Of a stretch of 64,000 nucleotides of DNA, positions 1-9,098 are shown in pieces. The translations under genes were made by a program, and so were the position numbers. Location of the stretch: contig CBDEHK010000001.1 of assembly GCA_965238305.1 (NCBI GenBank), positions 434,001 to 498,000 on the forward strand, given 5' to 3'. The notes below the pieces were generated by a model, which searched no databases, was not told the origin of the DNA, and worked only from the letters and a program-made list of their open reading frames with translations. Each line of letters begins with the position of its first letter. Position 1 is the first letter of the stretch. This DNA is from CBDCGJ01 sp965238305. Lineage in GTDB: Bacteria; Pseudomonadota; Alphaproteobacteria; GCA-2731375.

Positions 1-1124
1 TAAACATTGCGGTCGCCGCCGACGGCGGTATTACCCGACCATTCATAGCCCGGGAAAGTGACGTACTTGCCGTCTTCGTGATATTCGACGGTCAGCTCGT
101 TCAGATGGGCCCAAAAAGCGTTATTGACCTGAAAGTCATTGGCCTGATGGCTGAGCGCATCCAGCACGGCGCAATCGCGGCCGAAATCGAAATATTCCCT
201 GGCGGTGCTGATGCCGATGCTTTCGCCGCTTTGCCCATGCAGATCGGCCCAATAACCGGCGACCTCGCCAGCCCGGATCAACAACGGATGAGATTCCGCT
301 AGTGCATTGCCCGCTTCGTCGCTGACGGTAATCCGCAGCAAGCCCGCTTCAACCACCGACAGATCGTCAAATACCAGCGTGCGTTGGCCCTGGGGGTAGT
401 CGACGCTCTCCGACAAGCCATTGACCGGCAGGGTGGTGGATAGCATCAGCTTGGCGGCGGCCAGCGGCGTTGGATTGCCCCAGGCATCTTCCGCCTTGAT
501 CCCGAAACGGAAGCTTTCCCCGGGCCGCCGCAGGCTCGGCAAAACAGCCCGCCAGATCGCCGCTTCCCCCGGCACGATGGCGATATTCGGGGTGTTCGGG
601 ATCGGCGTATAATGACCGACGGCGCAGACATCGGCGGCGACCTTAAATTCGAAATGGCTTTCGACCATGGTCTGCAGCTGCATCCCCGGGGAGCCGCCGG
701 AGGTATCGCCGAAGGTGATAATGATCGCATCCCCCTCACGCAGACAGCCGCCGACGACACGCACGGTCAGAGACTTCCAGCGTGGCCGCGGCGTCGCGCC
801 ATAGCGGCTATAATCCAACGTTAGCGGCACCCCGCTGGAGGATTTGGCGGTCACATAGTTGGCCGCTTTGGCATCGTCGGTCTGTAATGTCCCGGCGTCG
901 CTCATGGCGCGGAACATCACCCGGATGGCGCCGGTATCGTCGAGGCCGAAGCGACCGACCGTGTAGGTTAAGTGAAATGTCTGAAAGCTGCGGGCCGGAA
1001 ATGCCCCCTTCGGCTCGATATCAACATGACCATAAAGCACCGGATCCGTCCCCGGCTGCGCCACCGTCCACACTTCCCCGACCAGAGGGGAATCCACCAA
1101 ACTCGCGTTGCTCAATCGGCTCAT
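1..1124 (-). CDS. DUF3604 domain protein, 3' end outside window
   Basis: An open minus-strand frame of 374 codons runs without a stop from an ATG at 1124 off the left edge, so the C-terminus is missing. GGAG lies about 12 bases before the ATG. The N-terminal ~280 residues look like a beta-rich region. From about residue 290 the protein reads GYWADLHGQSGES (Asp294, His296), the hallmark opening of DUF3604 proteins, and a GYEW motif follows near the edge. The DLHGQ motif resembles the metal-binding DLHxH motif of PHP-type hydrolases, so a metal-dependent hydrolase is possible, but the family has no established reaction that I know. No signal peptide is evident. It is divergent from the aminotransferase at 1235 and may belong to the same catabolic region. 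The family call is fairly sure; the function is unknown. Confidence 0.75.
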   Translation of the reverse strand, partial: MSRLSNASLVDSPLVGEVWTVAQPGTDPVLYGHVDIEPKGAFPARSFQTFHLTYTVGRFGLDDTGAIRVMFRAMSDAGTLQTDDAKAANYVTAKSSSGVPLTLDYSRYGATPRPRWKSLTVRVVGGCLREGDAIIITFGDTSGGSPGMQLQTMVESHFEFKVAADVCAVGHYTPIPNTPNIAIVPGEAAIWRAVLPSLRRPGESFRFGIKAEDAWGNPTPLAAAKLMLSTTLPVNGLSESVDYPQGQRTLVFDDLSVVEAGLLRITVSDEAGNALAESHPLLIRAGEVAGYWADLHGQSGESIGISTAREYFDFGRDCAVLDALSHQANDFQVNNAFWAHLNELTVEYHEDGKYVTFPGYEWSGNTAVGGDRNV

Positions 1125-1234
1125 TGTTGTGTATATCTCCACATTGGTATGAATATCTATTTAACGCTTTATCGTCGATCTAGGCAAACGCGACCGGCGA
1201 ACAAAGACGCAGTTGAAGATGCAGGAGATGGGCT

Positions 1235-2371
1235 TTGAAAATCAGAGAATTTGGCGTTGAGATTTGGATGAACGAGTTCGAGAATAGCTGTGAATTCAAT
1301 CTGGCGGAGACTTGCGTGGAATCGCTGACCCTGGGGCAGTTACTCGACCTCTCCGGCAAGAATGACGATATCATGAACGACCTGCTGCCGATGAAGATGA
1401 CTTATGGCGCCATCGAAGGCTCCGACCGTTTGCGAGACAATATTGCCAGTACCTATGGCGAACAGAGGCGGGAGAATATTGTCGTCACCCATGGCGCCAT
1501 CGGCGCCAACGCGCTGATCCATGAAACCTTGGTCTCGCCGGGCGATCGGGTGATTTCGGTGTTACCGACCTATCAGCAACATTATTCCATTCCGGAAAGT
1601 TATGGCGCTGATGTGCAAATCCTGCACTTGCGGGAAGAGAATGATTTTCTGCCGGATCTGGACGAACTGCGGACGCTAGCGACAGAGGCAACAAGCCTGA
1701 TTGTACTAAATAACCCGAACAATCCCACCGGCTCCTTGATGGACCGGGAAATGCTGCTCAAGATTGTCGAGATCGCCCAGGCCTGTGACGCTTATATTCT
1801 GTGTGATGAAGTTTATCGCGGCATCGATCAGGCGGGCGACGGTTACACCGCCTCCATCGCCGATCTTTATGACCAGGGCATCAGCACCGGCAGCATGTCG
1901 AAGGTCTATTCCCTGGCCGGTCTCAGGCTCGGTTGGATCGCCGGTCCGGTGGAGGTCATCAAAGCCGTCTCGATCCACCGCGATTACAATACCATCAGCG
2001 TCGGTATGATCGACGACTATTTCGCTGCTTTGGCGCTGGAAAACCGCTCGAAAATCTTGGAACGGAACCAAAAGATCACCCGTGACAATCTGCAGATCTT
2101 GGATGACTGGGTGGCAACGGAGCCGTTGATTTCCTACGTCAAACCGAAATCCGGTACGACAGCTTTGTTGAAATACGATCTCGATCTGCCCTCGCGGGAG
2201 TTTTGCGTCCGCCTGCTCGATGCCAAAGGCGTCATGTTCACGCCGGGCAGCGTGATGGATATGGAGGGCTGGGTCCGCATCGGTTACGCCAACAATGCAG
2301 AAATCCTGCGCACCGGCCTTGATCACGTCTCCGCCTTCTTGGCCGAGCTTGCACGCGAAGATGCAGGGTAA
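1235..2371 (+). CDS. PLP-dependent class I/II aminotransferase
   Basis: A 378-residue fold-type I aminotransferase that would move an amino group between an amino acid and a 2-oxo acid in the cytoplasm. The motif NNPNNPTG lies in the first half, CDEVYRG supplies the Asp that contacts the pyridine nitrogen, SMSKVYSLAGLRLGW carries the PLP-binding lysine (Lys223), and the C-terminal WVRIGY carries the carboxylate-binding Arg. The start is TTG at 1235, seven bases after GGAG (AGGAGATGGGCT); no ATG in this frame has a comparable ribosome site. The MFS gene begins inside its last codons, so the two are co-transcribed and the transporter probably moves the substrate or product. The substrate cannot be read from sequence. 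The family call is secure. Confidence 0.88.
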   Translation: MKIREFGVEIWMNEFENSCEFNLAETCVESLTLGQLLDLSGKNDDIMNDLLPMKMTYGAIEGSDRLRDNIASTYGEQRRENIVVTHGAIGANALIHETLVSPGDRVISVLPTYQQHYSIPESYGADVQILHLREENDFLPDLDELRTLATEATSLIVLNNPNNPTGSLMDREMLLKIVEIAQACDAYILCDEVYRGIDQAGDGYTASIADLYDQGISTGSMSKVYSLAGLRLGWIAGPVEVIKAVSIHRDYNTISVGMIDDYFAALALENRSKILERNQKITRDNLQILDDWVATEPLISYVKPKSGTTALLKYDLDLPSREFCVRLLDAKGVMFTPGSVMDMEGWVRIGYANNAEILRTGLDHVSAFLAELAREDAG

Positions 2372-3623
2372 GGGCTTGTCGCGAATTTTCTATGGTTGGG
2401 TGATTGTCGCCAGCGCCTTTGTGATCATGTTTTTAGGCTTTGGTGTGGCCTATGCTTTTGCGTCTTTTTTTACCAGCTTGCAAAGCGAATTTGATGCCAG
2501 CCGCGGCGATATCTCGCTGATCTTTTCAATCTGCGGCTTCCTCTATTTCGGCCTTGGTGCCTTTAGCGGACCGATCGCCGATCGCTTCGGTCCGCGCTGG
2601 ATCATTTTAGCCGGAATGATTTTCATCGCCGGCGGGCTATTGCTGGCCAGTCAAGCCAATAGTCTATGGCAGGTCTATTTGACTTATGGGCTGGCGGTCG
2701 GGATCGGGGTGGGGTTTTCCTATGTCCCGGCGATTGGTGCGGTGCAGCCCTGGTTCGTGCGGCGGCGCGGTTTTGCTTCCGGCCTGGCGGTATCCGGCAT
2801 CGGCCTTGGTACCCTGGTGGGGCCATTGGCCGGCGACGCTTTTATCGATCTATGGGGTTGGCGCGGTGCCTATGTCGCCTTAGCGGCGATCACGCTTGTG
2901 TTTGGCTGCGGCGCCTCGTTACTGATGGAACGCTCGCCGGCGAAGCGCGGACTGAGCCCCGACGGCGACGGCCCGGCGCAAAAACCGGCCGTTGGCGAGA
3001 CCACTGGCATCGCCGGTGCAACCCTCAAAGAAGCGATGTTTGCACGGCCGTTTTTGTTGATGAGCCTGGCCGCCGCCTGTTGTTCGTTCGGTCTTTTCGT
3101 GCCGTTTGTGCATCTCTCGAACTATGCCCGCGACCACGGCATCGATGCAGATACCAGCATCCTGATTTTTGGCCTGATCGGGCTCGGAAGTTTAGCTGGT
3201 CGATTTGCCATCGGCGGTTTGGCAGATAAGTGGGGCCGGCGTCAGGCGTTGATCGCCATGTATGCCGGCCTGCTAGCGATGACGCTTTGGTGGTATAGCT
3301 CCACCAGCATTTGGGCCTTGAGTATCTATGCGATCCTATTTGGGACATTTTACGGTGGTTTTGTTGCCCTTTCGCCGGCTCTTTCGGCGGATTATTTTGG
3401 CGGCAAGGCAATATCCGGCATTATCGGCGTCCTCTATTCAGGGGTCGCGATCGGCATTCTCGCCGGACCGGTTATTGCTGGTTATGTCTACGACCTGACA
3501 CAAAGCTACGATGGGATTATCTTGGCCAGTGCGGTGCTATTTTTCGCCGCTGCGCTGTCGGCCGCATGTTTGCCGAAGCTTCCAGTTTGGCGCGCCAAGG
3601 CCCCCTGGTTTCAGAGTAATTAA
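2361..3623 (+). CDS. MFS transporter (oxalate/formate antiporter-like subgroup)
   Basis: A 420-residue inner-membrane protein with about 12 hydrophobic segments. It has an N-terminal FYGWVIV segment typical of OFA/monocarboxylate-like MFS members, and the inter-helix motif GPIADRFGPRW after the second helix, with its counterpart GGLADKWGRRQ after the eighth. A cytoplasmic loop rich in Pro and Gly lies at about residues 190-225. The ATG at 2361 is preferred because the hydrophobic core starts soon after it; it overlaps the aminotransferase stop by 11 bases, which suggests translational coupling. An upstream in-frame start at 2295 would only add a tail read from the aminotransferase gene. The likely cargo is a small organic anion, by subgroup; this is inference. 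Confidence 0.85.
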   Translation: MQGKGLSRIFYGWVIVASAFVIMFLGFGVAYAFASFFTSLQSEFDASRGDISLIFSICGFLYFGLGAFSGPIADRFGPRWIILAGMIFIAGGLLLASQANSLWQVYLTYGLAVGIGVGFSYVPAIGAVQPWFVRRRGFASGLAVSGIGLGTLVGPLAGDAFIDLWGWRGAYVALAAITLVFGCGASLLMERSPAKRGLSPDGDGPAQKPAVGETTGIAGATLKEAMFARPFLLMSLAAACCSFGLFVPFVHLSNYARDHGIDADTSILIFGLIGLGSLAGRFAIGGLADKWGRRQALIAMYAGLLAMTLWWYSSTSIWALSIYAILFGTFYGGFVALSPALSADYFGGKAISGIIGVLYSGVAIGILAGPVIAGYVYDLTQSYDGIILASAVLFFAAALSAACLPKLPVWRAKAPWFQSN

Positions 3624-3681
3624 TACGCCCGATTTGTGAACTATTTCCCACACCAACAATTTTATGTATGATCAGCACTGA

Positions 3682-3704
3682 CCAAAGCGCTGAAATTGCT
3701 TTGG
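3682..3704. promoter_or_regulatory. Inverted repeat upstream of the TRAP operon
   Basis: Seven-base perfect arms (CCAAAGC and GCTTTGG) are separated by nine bases, 55 bases upstream of the TRAP binding-protein gene, in the 135-base gap after the MFS gene. No T-run follows on the plus strand, so an operator is more likely than a terminator. The bound regulator is unknown; the LysR at 16.2 kb is one candidate. Confidence 0.35.
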
Positions 3705-3758
3705 AATAAAAAATAGTGTTGAACAGGGCGATGGCGACGCGGCCTGGAGGAAGACGAA

Positions 3759-4772
3759 ATGCAAAAAAAGGGGAGATTTGAAATGTACAAAAAATCCATC
3801 ACAATGCTGGGTGCAGGAATGGCGGCGGCGCTAGTTTCGATTATCGGTGCACCAGCGAATGCGGCTGAAGTGACGTTGTCGGCGGCCAGTTGTTTTCCGA
3901 TCGGCAGCCCGCCTTCAAGACCATTCGAAGCCCTGGTCAAGGAAGTCAATGCGCAAGGCAAAGGCGTCCTGCAACTGGATCTTAAGGGCGGTGCCCCGGC
4001 GATTGGCAGCCCCTTCACGCTGACGCAAAAAATGGCCAAGGGCGCCTATGATATTGTCGGCTGCCCGGAGGCTTATTTCGGTAACGTCTTGCCGGAAGCG
4101 CCGGTATTGCGGTTCTCCGATTATACTTTTACCGAACTGCGTCAAAATGGCGCCCTCGATTACGTGCAAAAACTCCTTAACGCCAAAGGCATCCATTTCG
4201 TCGCCCGGCATCATGCGTTTGGACCGTTTCATCTTTGGCTCAGCAAACCGATCACGGGGGCGAACTTGAAAGGTCTCAACCTTCGGGTTTCTCCGGTTTA
4301 TACGGCATTCTTCAAATCCCTGGGGGCCACGGTTCAAACGTCCAACTTTGCACAAGTCTATACTTACATGGAAAACAACACTGTGCAGGGCTATGGCTGG
4401 CCGGCCTTGGGTTGGGGAGGCCCCTCTTGGCTAAAAGTCACAAAGTATCGGGTGGAACCTGGATTTTATCACGCGGTATTGCATACCTTGGCCAATCTGG
4501 AAAAATGGAACACCTTGAGTAAGGCGCAACAGGATGTCTTGAACAAGGTTGGTCTGTCGTTTGAGGGAAATTCAGAAACCACAAGCAAAAAATTCCAGGC
4601 AGACATGAAAAAGCAAAAAGACTGGATGGCTGACGGGGGGATGAAGACGATCACTCTAACCGGCGCTGAACGGGACAAATGGGTCAATACAGCGGTTGCC
4701 GAAGGCTGGGCCGAAGTTCTGGAACGCAGTCCGGAGCACGGTGCAAAACTTAAGAAACTTTTCACGAAGTAA
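3759..4772 (+). CDS. TRAP transporter solute-binding protein (DctP family)
   Basis: A 337-residue periplasmic receptor of a tripartite ATP-independent transporter. A basic N-terminus, a hydrophobic stretch and an ANAAE-type cleavage site form a Sec signal peptide. The body shows the DctP pattern, including the region around LKGLNLRVSPVYTAFFKSLGA (about residues 173-193), where the conserved Arg normally binds the substrate carboxylate. GGAGGA lies seven bases before the ATG at 3759. A second ATG at 3783 also follows a GGGGAG and would give a shorter signal peptide. DctQ-like and DctM-like genes follow. It is divergent from characterised C4-dicarboxylate receptors, and the reductive dehalogenase downstream suggests an aromatic or halogenated carboxylate cargo, which is inference. 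Confidence 0.88.
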   Translation: MQKKGRFEMYKKSITMLGAGMAAALVSIIGAPANAAEVTLSAASCFPIGSPPSRPFEALVKEVNAQGKGVLQLDLKGGAPAIGSPFTLTQKMAKGAYDIVGCPEAYFGNVLPEAPVLRFSDYTFTELRQNGALDYVQKLLNAKGIHFVARHHAFGPFHLWLSKPITGANLKGLNLRVSPVYTAFFKSLGATVQTSNFAQVYTYMENNTVQGYGWPALGWGGPSWLKVTKYRVEPGFYHAVLHTLANLEKWNTLSKAQQDVLNKVGLSFEGNSETTSKKFQADMKKQKDWMADGGMKTITLTGAERDKWVNTAVAEGWAEVLERSPEHGAKLKKLFTK

Positions 4773-4861
4773 ATTTGTGAAAATTAGGATGGCGACGGAA
4801 CCGGCAATAGGTGTTGGTTCCGTTTCCGCTCAGGTTGTTCTTAAACTAAACAGAGTTATCC

Positions 4862-5389
4862 ATGCATCGGCGATTTGATGCCCTTGAAGCCGGGTTCGGC
4901 AGGGTCACATTATTCCTGGCTGTTCTGGTGGCAATTTCGATCGGCCTGATTGCGGTCCTTATCCCCCTGAACCTACTGCTCATCAAGTCACAAATCGGCG
5001 GAATTTGGTGGCTCTATGAATCTGTCGAATATACGCTTTACGTCGGCGTCTTTTTGGCCGCACCCTGGGTGCTGCAGGCCGGCTCTCACGTCCGTGTCGA
5101 CATCCTGATCGCAGTGCTGCCGCAGGGTATCTCCCATCGCCTGGAACAATTGGTCGATGCAGCAGGCGCGATCCTCTGCGCCGTACTCTGTTTTTATGGC
5201 GTCCGCGCGGCGCTGTCGGAATTCGAAGACGGGACATTGCCGGACAAGGACTTGCGGATCGCCAACTGGTATATGCTGGCTATCTTTGCAATTTCGTTTC
5301 TCTTGCTGGCGATCGAGTTTCTCTTTCGCCGACGCCGGGCAAGCGACGTCGATGATGCCGACGCCGCGGCCGACAGAGCGGGATTTTAG
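4862..5389 (+). CDS. TRAP transporter small membrane subunit (DctQ family)
   Basis: A 175-residue protein with four hydrophobic segments (about residues 15-40, 48-72, 92-115 and 132-152), the architecture of DctQ small permease subunits. These pair with the large subunit in the inner membrane to allow Na+-driven uptake of a carboxylate delivered by the periplasmic receptor. The gene sits 89 bases after the receptor gene and only three bases before the large-subunit gene, so the three form one unit. The C-terminal tail is charged (RRRRA followed by an Asp/Ala run). The ribosome site before the ATG is weak. The family call is sure by size, topology and context. Confidence 0.87.
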   Translation: MHRRFDALEAGFGRVTLFLAVLVAISIGLIAVLIPLNLLLIKSQIGGIWWLYESVEYTLYVGVFLAAPWVLQAGSHVRVDILIAVLPQGISHRLEQLVDAAGAILCAVLCFYGVRAALSEFEDGTLPDKDLRIANWYMLAIFAISFLLLAIEFLFRRRRASDVDDADAAADRAGF

Positions 5390-5392
5390 TCG

Positions 5393-6838
5393 ATGGAGTG
5401 GTATTACGCCCTGACGCTCCTGCTCGGCACCGTTTGCCTGCTAATGTTTTTAGGTCTGCCGGTCGCCTTCGCCTTTTTTGCCGCTAATATTCTGGGCACC
5501 TTTCTATTTATCAATGGCGACATCGGTTTGATATTCATGCCGATGGAATTCCATAACGCGATCAAGTTTACATTTGCCCCCATTGCTCTTTTCCTGCTGA
5601 TGGGGGAAATTTTGTTGCAGACCGGGGTTGCGTTTAAAGCCATTGGTGCGGTCGATAAACTAATATCCAAGGTGCCGGGCCGCCTTTCCGTGGTTTCCAT
5701 TGCCGGCGGCACAATCTTCTCTTCTTTGTCCGGCTCGACCATCGCCAATACGGCAATTTTAGGCTCGGTCTTGTTGCCCGACATGATCAAGCGCGGTTAC
5801 AAACCATCTATTGCCATGGGACCGATCATGGCCGTTGGCGGCATTGCCATGTTGATACCACCCTCGGCGCTGGCGGTGTTGCTGGCCAGTTTGGCGGAGC
5901 AGTCGGTGGCGCAATTGCTGATCGCCGGGATCGTGCCGGGCATTTTGATGGCGGTGCTGTTTTTCGCCTATGTGGTCGGGCGCTGCATGATCAACCCGTC
6001 GCTGGCGCCGGCCTATGCACCGGATCAAAGCGATCTTGATAACCCGGTGACGTTCTCGCTGAATTGGCGGGGCCGGCAAATCGTCGGCTTTGGATATAGC
6101 GGGCGATTTCGCCAGGCGATCAATCGCATCCTGCCCTTCATTATTTACATCATGCCGCTGTTTGTGATTTTTGTCGTCGTCGTCGGCAGCATCTTTTTCA
6201 AGATCGCGGCGCCGACGGAAGCAGCCGCGCTCGGCTGTCTCGCTTCATTGACCATCTGCTATTTTTTCCGCCTGTTCAAAAACGTCATCTGTATTTCCGG
6301 CGTCGACGGTGCCGACTTCAGCTGGCGGGCAATCGCCAAATCGCTGCTAGAGACCGCGAAGATCAATACCATGATCCTGTTTATCATCGCCGGATCGTTG
6401 GTTTTCAGCCAAGCTTTGGCGAATTCCGGCGCCACCGATGGCTTGCTGCAGCAGATTACGCAATTGGATTTGACGCCATTGATGGTCGTCCTGGCGATGA
6501 TGGCAGTGCTGTTGTTCCTGGGCGCATTCATGGATCAGGTTTCGATGCTGCTGCTGACCCTGCCATTTTTCCTCTTGGGCTCGCAGTCGCTGCAGGTCGT
6601 ATTCCAGATCGATGTAGTTTGGTTGATGGTGCTGATGCTGATCACCATGGAGATCAGCTTATTGACCCCGCCCTTCGGCCTGTTGCTTTATGTGATGAAA
6701 GGGGTGGCGCCATTTGATGTTTCCATTGGTGAAGTGATAAAATCTGCCCTACCCTTTATTGTCATTGAAATGCTGGTTCTGGCGTTATTGATTTGGGTCC
6801 CGGAAGTCGCAACCTGGTTGCCGAAGCAAATCGAATAG
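5393..6838 (+). CDS. TRAP transporter large permease subunit (DctM family)
   Basis: A 481-residue inner-membrane protein with about 12-14 hydrophobic segments, which forms the transport channel of the TRAP system. The segment SLSGSTIANTAILGSVLLPDM (about residues 112-132) and the later AAPTEAAALG and GAFMDQVSM motifs are characteristic of DctM proteins. Near residues 200-235 there is a hydrophilic insert. The gene follows the small subunit by three bases and the dehalogenase starts 12 bases after its stop, so uptake and reductive dehalogenation appear to be one transcription unit. The family assignment is secure; the substrate is inferred only from the downstream enzyme. Confidence 0.92.
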   Translation: MEWYYALTLLLGTVCLLMFLGLPVAFAFFAANILGTFLFINGDIGLIFMPMEFHNAIKFTFAPIALFLLMGEILLQTGVAFKAIGAVDKLISKVPGRLSVVSIAGGTIFSSLSGSTIANTAILGSVLLPDMIKRGYKPSIAMGPIMAVGGIAMLIPPSALAVLLASLAEQSVAQLLIAGIVPGILMAVLFFAYVVGRCMINPSLAPAYAPDQSDLDNPVTFSLNWRGRQIVGFGYSGRFRQAINRILPFIIYIMPLFVIFVVVVGSIFFKIAAPTEAAALGCLASLTICYFFRLFKNVICISGVDGADFSWRAIAKSLLETAKINTMILFIIAGSLVFSQALANSGATDGLLQQITQLDLTPLMVVLAMMAVLLFLGAFMDQVSMLLLTLPFFLLGSQSLQVVFQIDVVWLMVLMLITMEISLLTPPFGLLLYVMKGVAPFDVSIGEVIKSALPFIVIEMLVLALLIWVPEVATWLPKQIE

Positions 6839-6850
6839 GTGAGAGCTAAA

Positions 6851-9070
6851 ATGCTGCTGCGCACCACCTCTGAAAAACGACCCTATCATTTAGGACCTTT
6901 TCCGCTGGAGGTGTTGCCGAAAGACGACCGCATTACCGCTATTGAGACGGCGCGAAATAAAGTAACAGCGCCAAATTTTGCCGACCCGCCGGTCGGACCG
7001 CTGGCAAAATCGTTGCGCGACTATCTGGATATTTTTGTTGCCAATTCAGCTGGCGAACCGGCAGTAAATCGAGCGCCGGTGCCCGACGATCCGCATCGAC
7101 GCATGGTCGATATTAAAGGCTATAGCTATTTCATGAACGCTTCGCAGGTTGGCATCTGTCGCTTGCCGGCAAATGCCTGGGCCGTTGATACTGAGCCGCT
7201 GGATCACGACTACGCTATTATCTTGCTGTTGGAGCATGGCCGGATACCGGAAGCGGGAAATCCCGCGCGCGACTGGATTGCGCCGGCAGTTCAAGACGCT
7301 GCGGACAGTCGGATCGGCGGCATCGCCGTCTGTTTAAGTGGCCATATCCGCCAGCTTGGCTGGACCGCAACACCACATGTGATGGGGGCGGGGGCGGTCG
7401 ATGCGGAGCGCTTAGCGGTCCTGGCCGGTCTGGCGGTGCGCGATGGCGATGCGTTGAAAAACCCCTATATTGAATGCGGCTTTTCCCTCGCTGTGGTGAC
7501 GACATCTTATGACATGGCGACCGATCGCCCGTTGGCGGCGGGCGCCCTGAAAAAGCCAGGCTGGCGCTATTGGTTGGGTCAAAACGGCGCGATGAGTGGG
7601 CGGGAACGCAATCGCCGCCGTAAGCGGCGAACCGATCTAGGCGCCTATCCGATGGAAACCGTGAAACGGGTGGATCGACCGACGACCTTGATCCTTGATG
7701 ATGAGGTGCCGCAGGTATCGAAGCGCGCCGCCTTTTTCGATCGTGCTCATCGCGGCGATTTGGGTGCAAAAACCCAAAAAGAACGCAGCCGCTTCGCTTT
7801 CAAGCAACCCCATACTGCCGGCATGATGGCGTCGATGCGGGCCATGGTGCCGGTTCAAGGTGGCGAAGTGACGGCAGAAACCGAGCTTTCGCAGCTGACG
7901 GACCCGGGAAAAAACAGTCAAGCGCTGAAGTCGCTATCCTACTTACTGGGTGCCGATGTAACGGGGATATGTGAGATACCGGACTATGCCTGGTATTCCC
8001 ATGGCTCCGCCGGCGAGCCGATTGCGACGCGGCACAAATATGCCGTGGTCATGCTGATCGATCAGGAATTCGATACCATGGAAGGGGCCTCCGGCGACGA
8101 TTGGATTTCTGGCACCCAATCGATGCGGGCTTATTTGCGCGGCGCCGAAATTGCCGGCGTGATGGCGGACACCCTGCGTCAACTCGGTTTTCCGGCGCGG
8201 GCACAAACCAACGTCGACAGCGACTTGTTGCATATCCCGCTGATGTTGAAAGCCGGTCTCGGTGAACTATCGCGGATTGGCGAGCTGGTGCTCAATCCGT
8301 TTATGGGCCCAAGGCTGAAGACCGTGGTGATGACGACCGACATGCCGCTTGAAGTTGATAAACCGATCGATTTTGGGCTGCAGTATTTTTGCAGTAATTG
8401 CACAAAATGCGCCCGCGAATGTCCTTGTGACGCGATTTCCTGGGGCGATAAAGTGATGTTCAACGGTTACGAGATGTGGAAGCCGGATGCGGAGCGCTGC
8501 GCCCGTTATCGCCTGACCAATGCCCGGGGCTCCGCCTGTGGTCGCTGCATGAAAACCTGCCCGTTGAACAAAGTGGTGACAGCCGATGGCGCCTTGTTGC
8601 AACGTCTGGCCAGTTGGTGCGGCATCAATGCCCGCTGGTTGAAACCGATGCTGGTGCCAATCGCCGTGCGCCTGGACGATTGGTTGGGCAACGGCAAAAT
8701 CAATCCGGTAAAAAAATGGTGGTTTGACCTAGAAGTTGTGGACGGCAACTGCGTCGAGCCGGTCAAAGGGGTAAACCAGCGAGAACTTGATCTGGATCAC
8801 CAAATTGATCCGGAAAAACAAAAAATGGCCTATTACGTTGCCAGTATGATGCCGGTGCCGAACGATCTCAACGCGCAACCGGTTGATCGCAAAGCCGCGA
8901 TGGCGGTCAAACTAGAAACGCCCGCCACAGCAGCCACGCGGCAAGCGCAAGCCGGCCCGAGGCCCGACATCTATGTCCCGACGCCGCCATTAGCGGCGGG
9001 CCCGCAGGGCTCTGATATTAAGCCGACGGTGTATGGGTCGACGGATAGAGCAGCATCGACAACGCGATAA
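6851..9070 (+). CDS. rdhA: Corrinoid/iron-sulfur reductive dehalogenase, catabolic soluble type
   Basis: A 739-residue protein of the reductive dehalogenase family, which removes halogen from organohalides with a base-off corrinoid and two [4Fe-4S] clusters. Cluster ligands are visible: Cys514, 517, 520 and 524 (C-x2-C-x2-C-x3-C-P) and Cys550, 563, 566 and 570 (C-x12-C-x2-C-x3-C-P). Two halves repeat each other: VGICRLPANAW near residue 100 and TGICEIPDYAW near 375. This is the internal duplication known from respiration-independent enzymes such as NpRdhA and BhbA. NPFMGPRLK precedes the clusters and may supply an active-site Lys. There is no Tat signal and no RdhB anchor gene, so it is probably cytoplasmic. 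No reductase domain is fused, so an external electron donor is needed. ATG 6851 follows AGGTGAG; a GTG at 6839 is the alternative. Family sure, substrate unknown. Confidence 0.92.
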   Translation: MLLRTTSEKRPYHLGPFPLEVLPKDDRITAIETARNKVTAPNFADPPVGPLAKSLRDYLDIFVANSAGEPAVNRAPVPDDPHRRMVDIKGYSYFMNASQVGICRLPANAWAVDTEPLDHDYAIILLLEHGRIPEAGNPARDWIAPAVQDAADSRIGGIAVCLSGHIRQLGWTATPHVMGAGAVDAERLAVLAGLAVRDGDALKNPYIECGFSLAVVTTSYDMATDRPLAAGALKKPGWRYWLGQNGAMSGRERNRRRKRRTDLGAYPMETVKRVDRPTTLILDDEVPQVSKRAAFFDRAHRGDLGAKTQKERSRFAFKQPHTAGMMASMRAMVPVQGGEVTAETELSQLTDPGKNSQALKSLSYLLGADVTGICEIPDYAWYSHGSAGEPIATRHKYAVVMLIDQEFDTMEGASGDDWISGTQSMRAYLRGAEIAGVMADTLRQLGFPARAQTNVDSDLLHIPLMLKAGLGELSRIGELVLNPFMGPRLKTVVMTTDMPLEVDKPIDFGLQYFCSNCTKCARECPCDAISWGDKVMFNGYEMWKPDAERCARYRLTNARGSACGRCMKTCPLNKVVTADGALLQRLASWCGINARWLKPMLVPIAVRLDDWLGNGKINPVKKWWFDLEVVDGNCVEPVKGVNQRELDLDHQIDPEKQKMAYYVASMMPVPNDLNAQPVDRKAAMAVKLETPATAATRQAQAGPRPDIYVPTPPLAAGPQGSDIKPTVYGSTDRAASTTR

Positions 9071-9098
9071 TCGAAAGTGCTTTGGCGCTAGAGGTACC

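Noticed and set aside
782..1183. Plus-strand open frames over the first 1.2 kb
   Set aside because: They lie opposite the continuous DUF3604 frame on the minus strand, are Arg/Pro-rich and have no recognisable motif.
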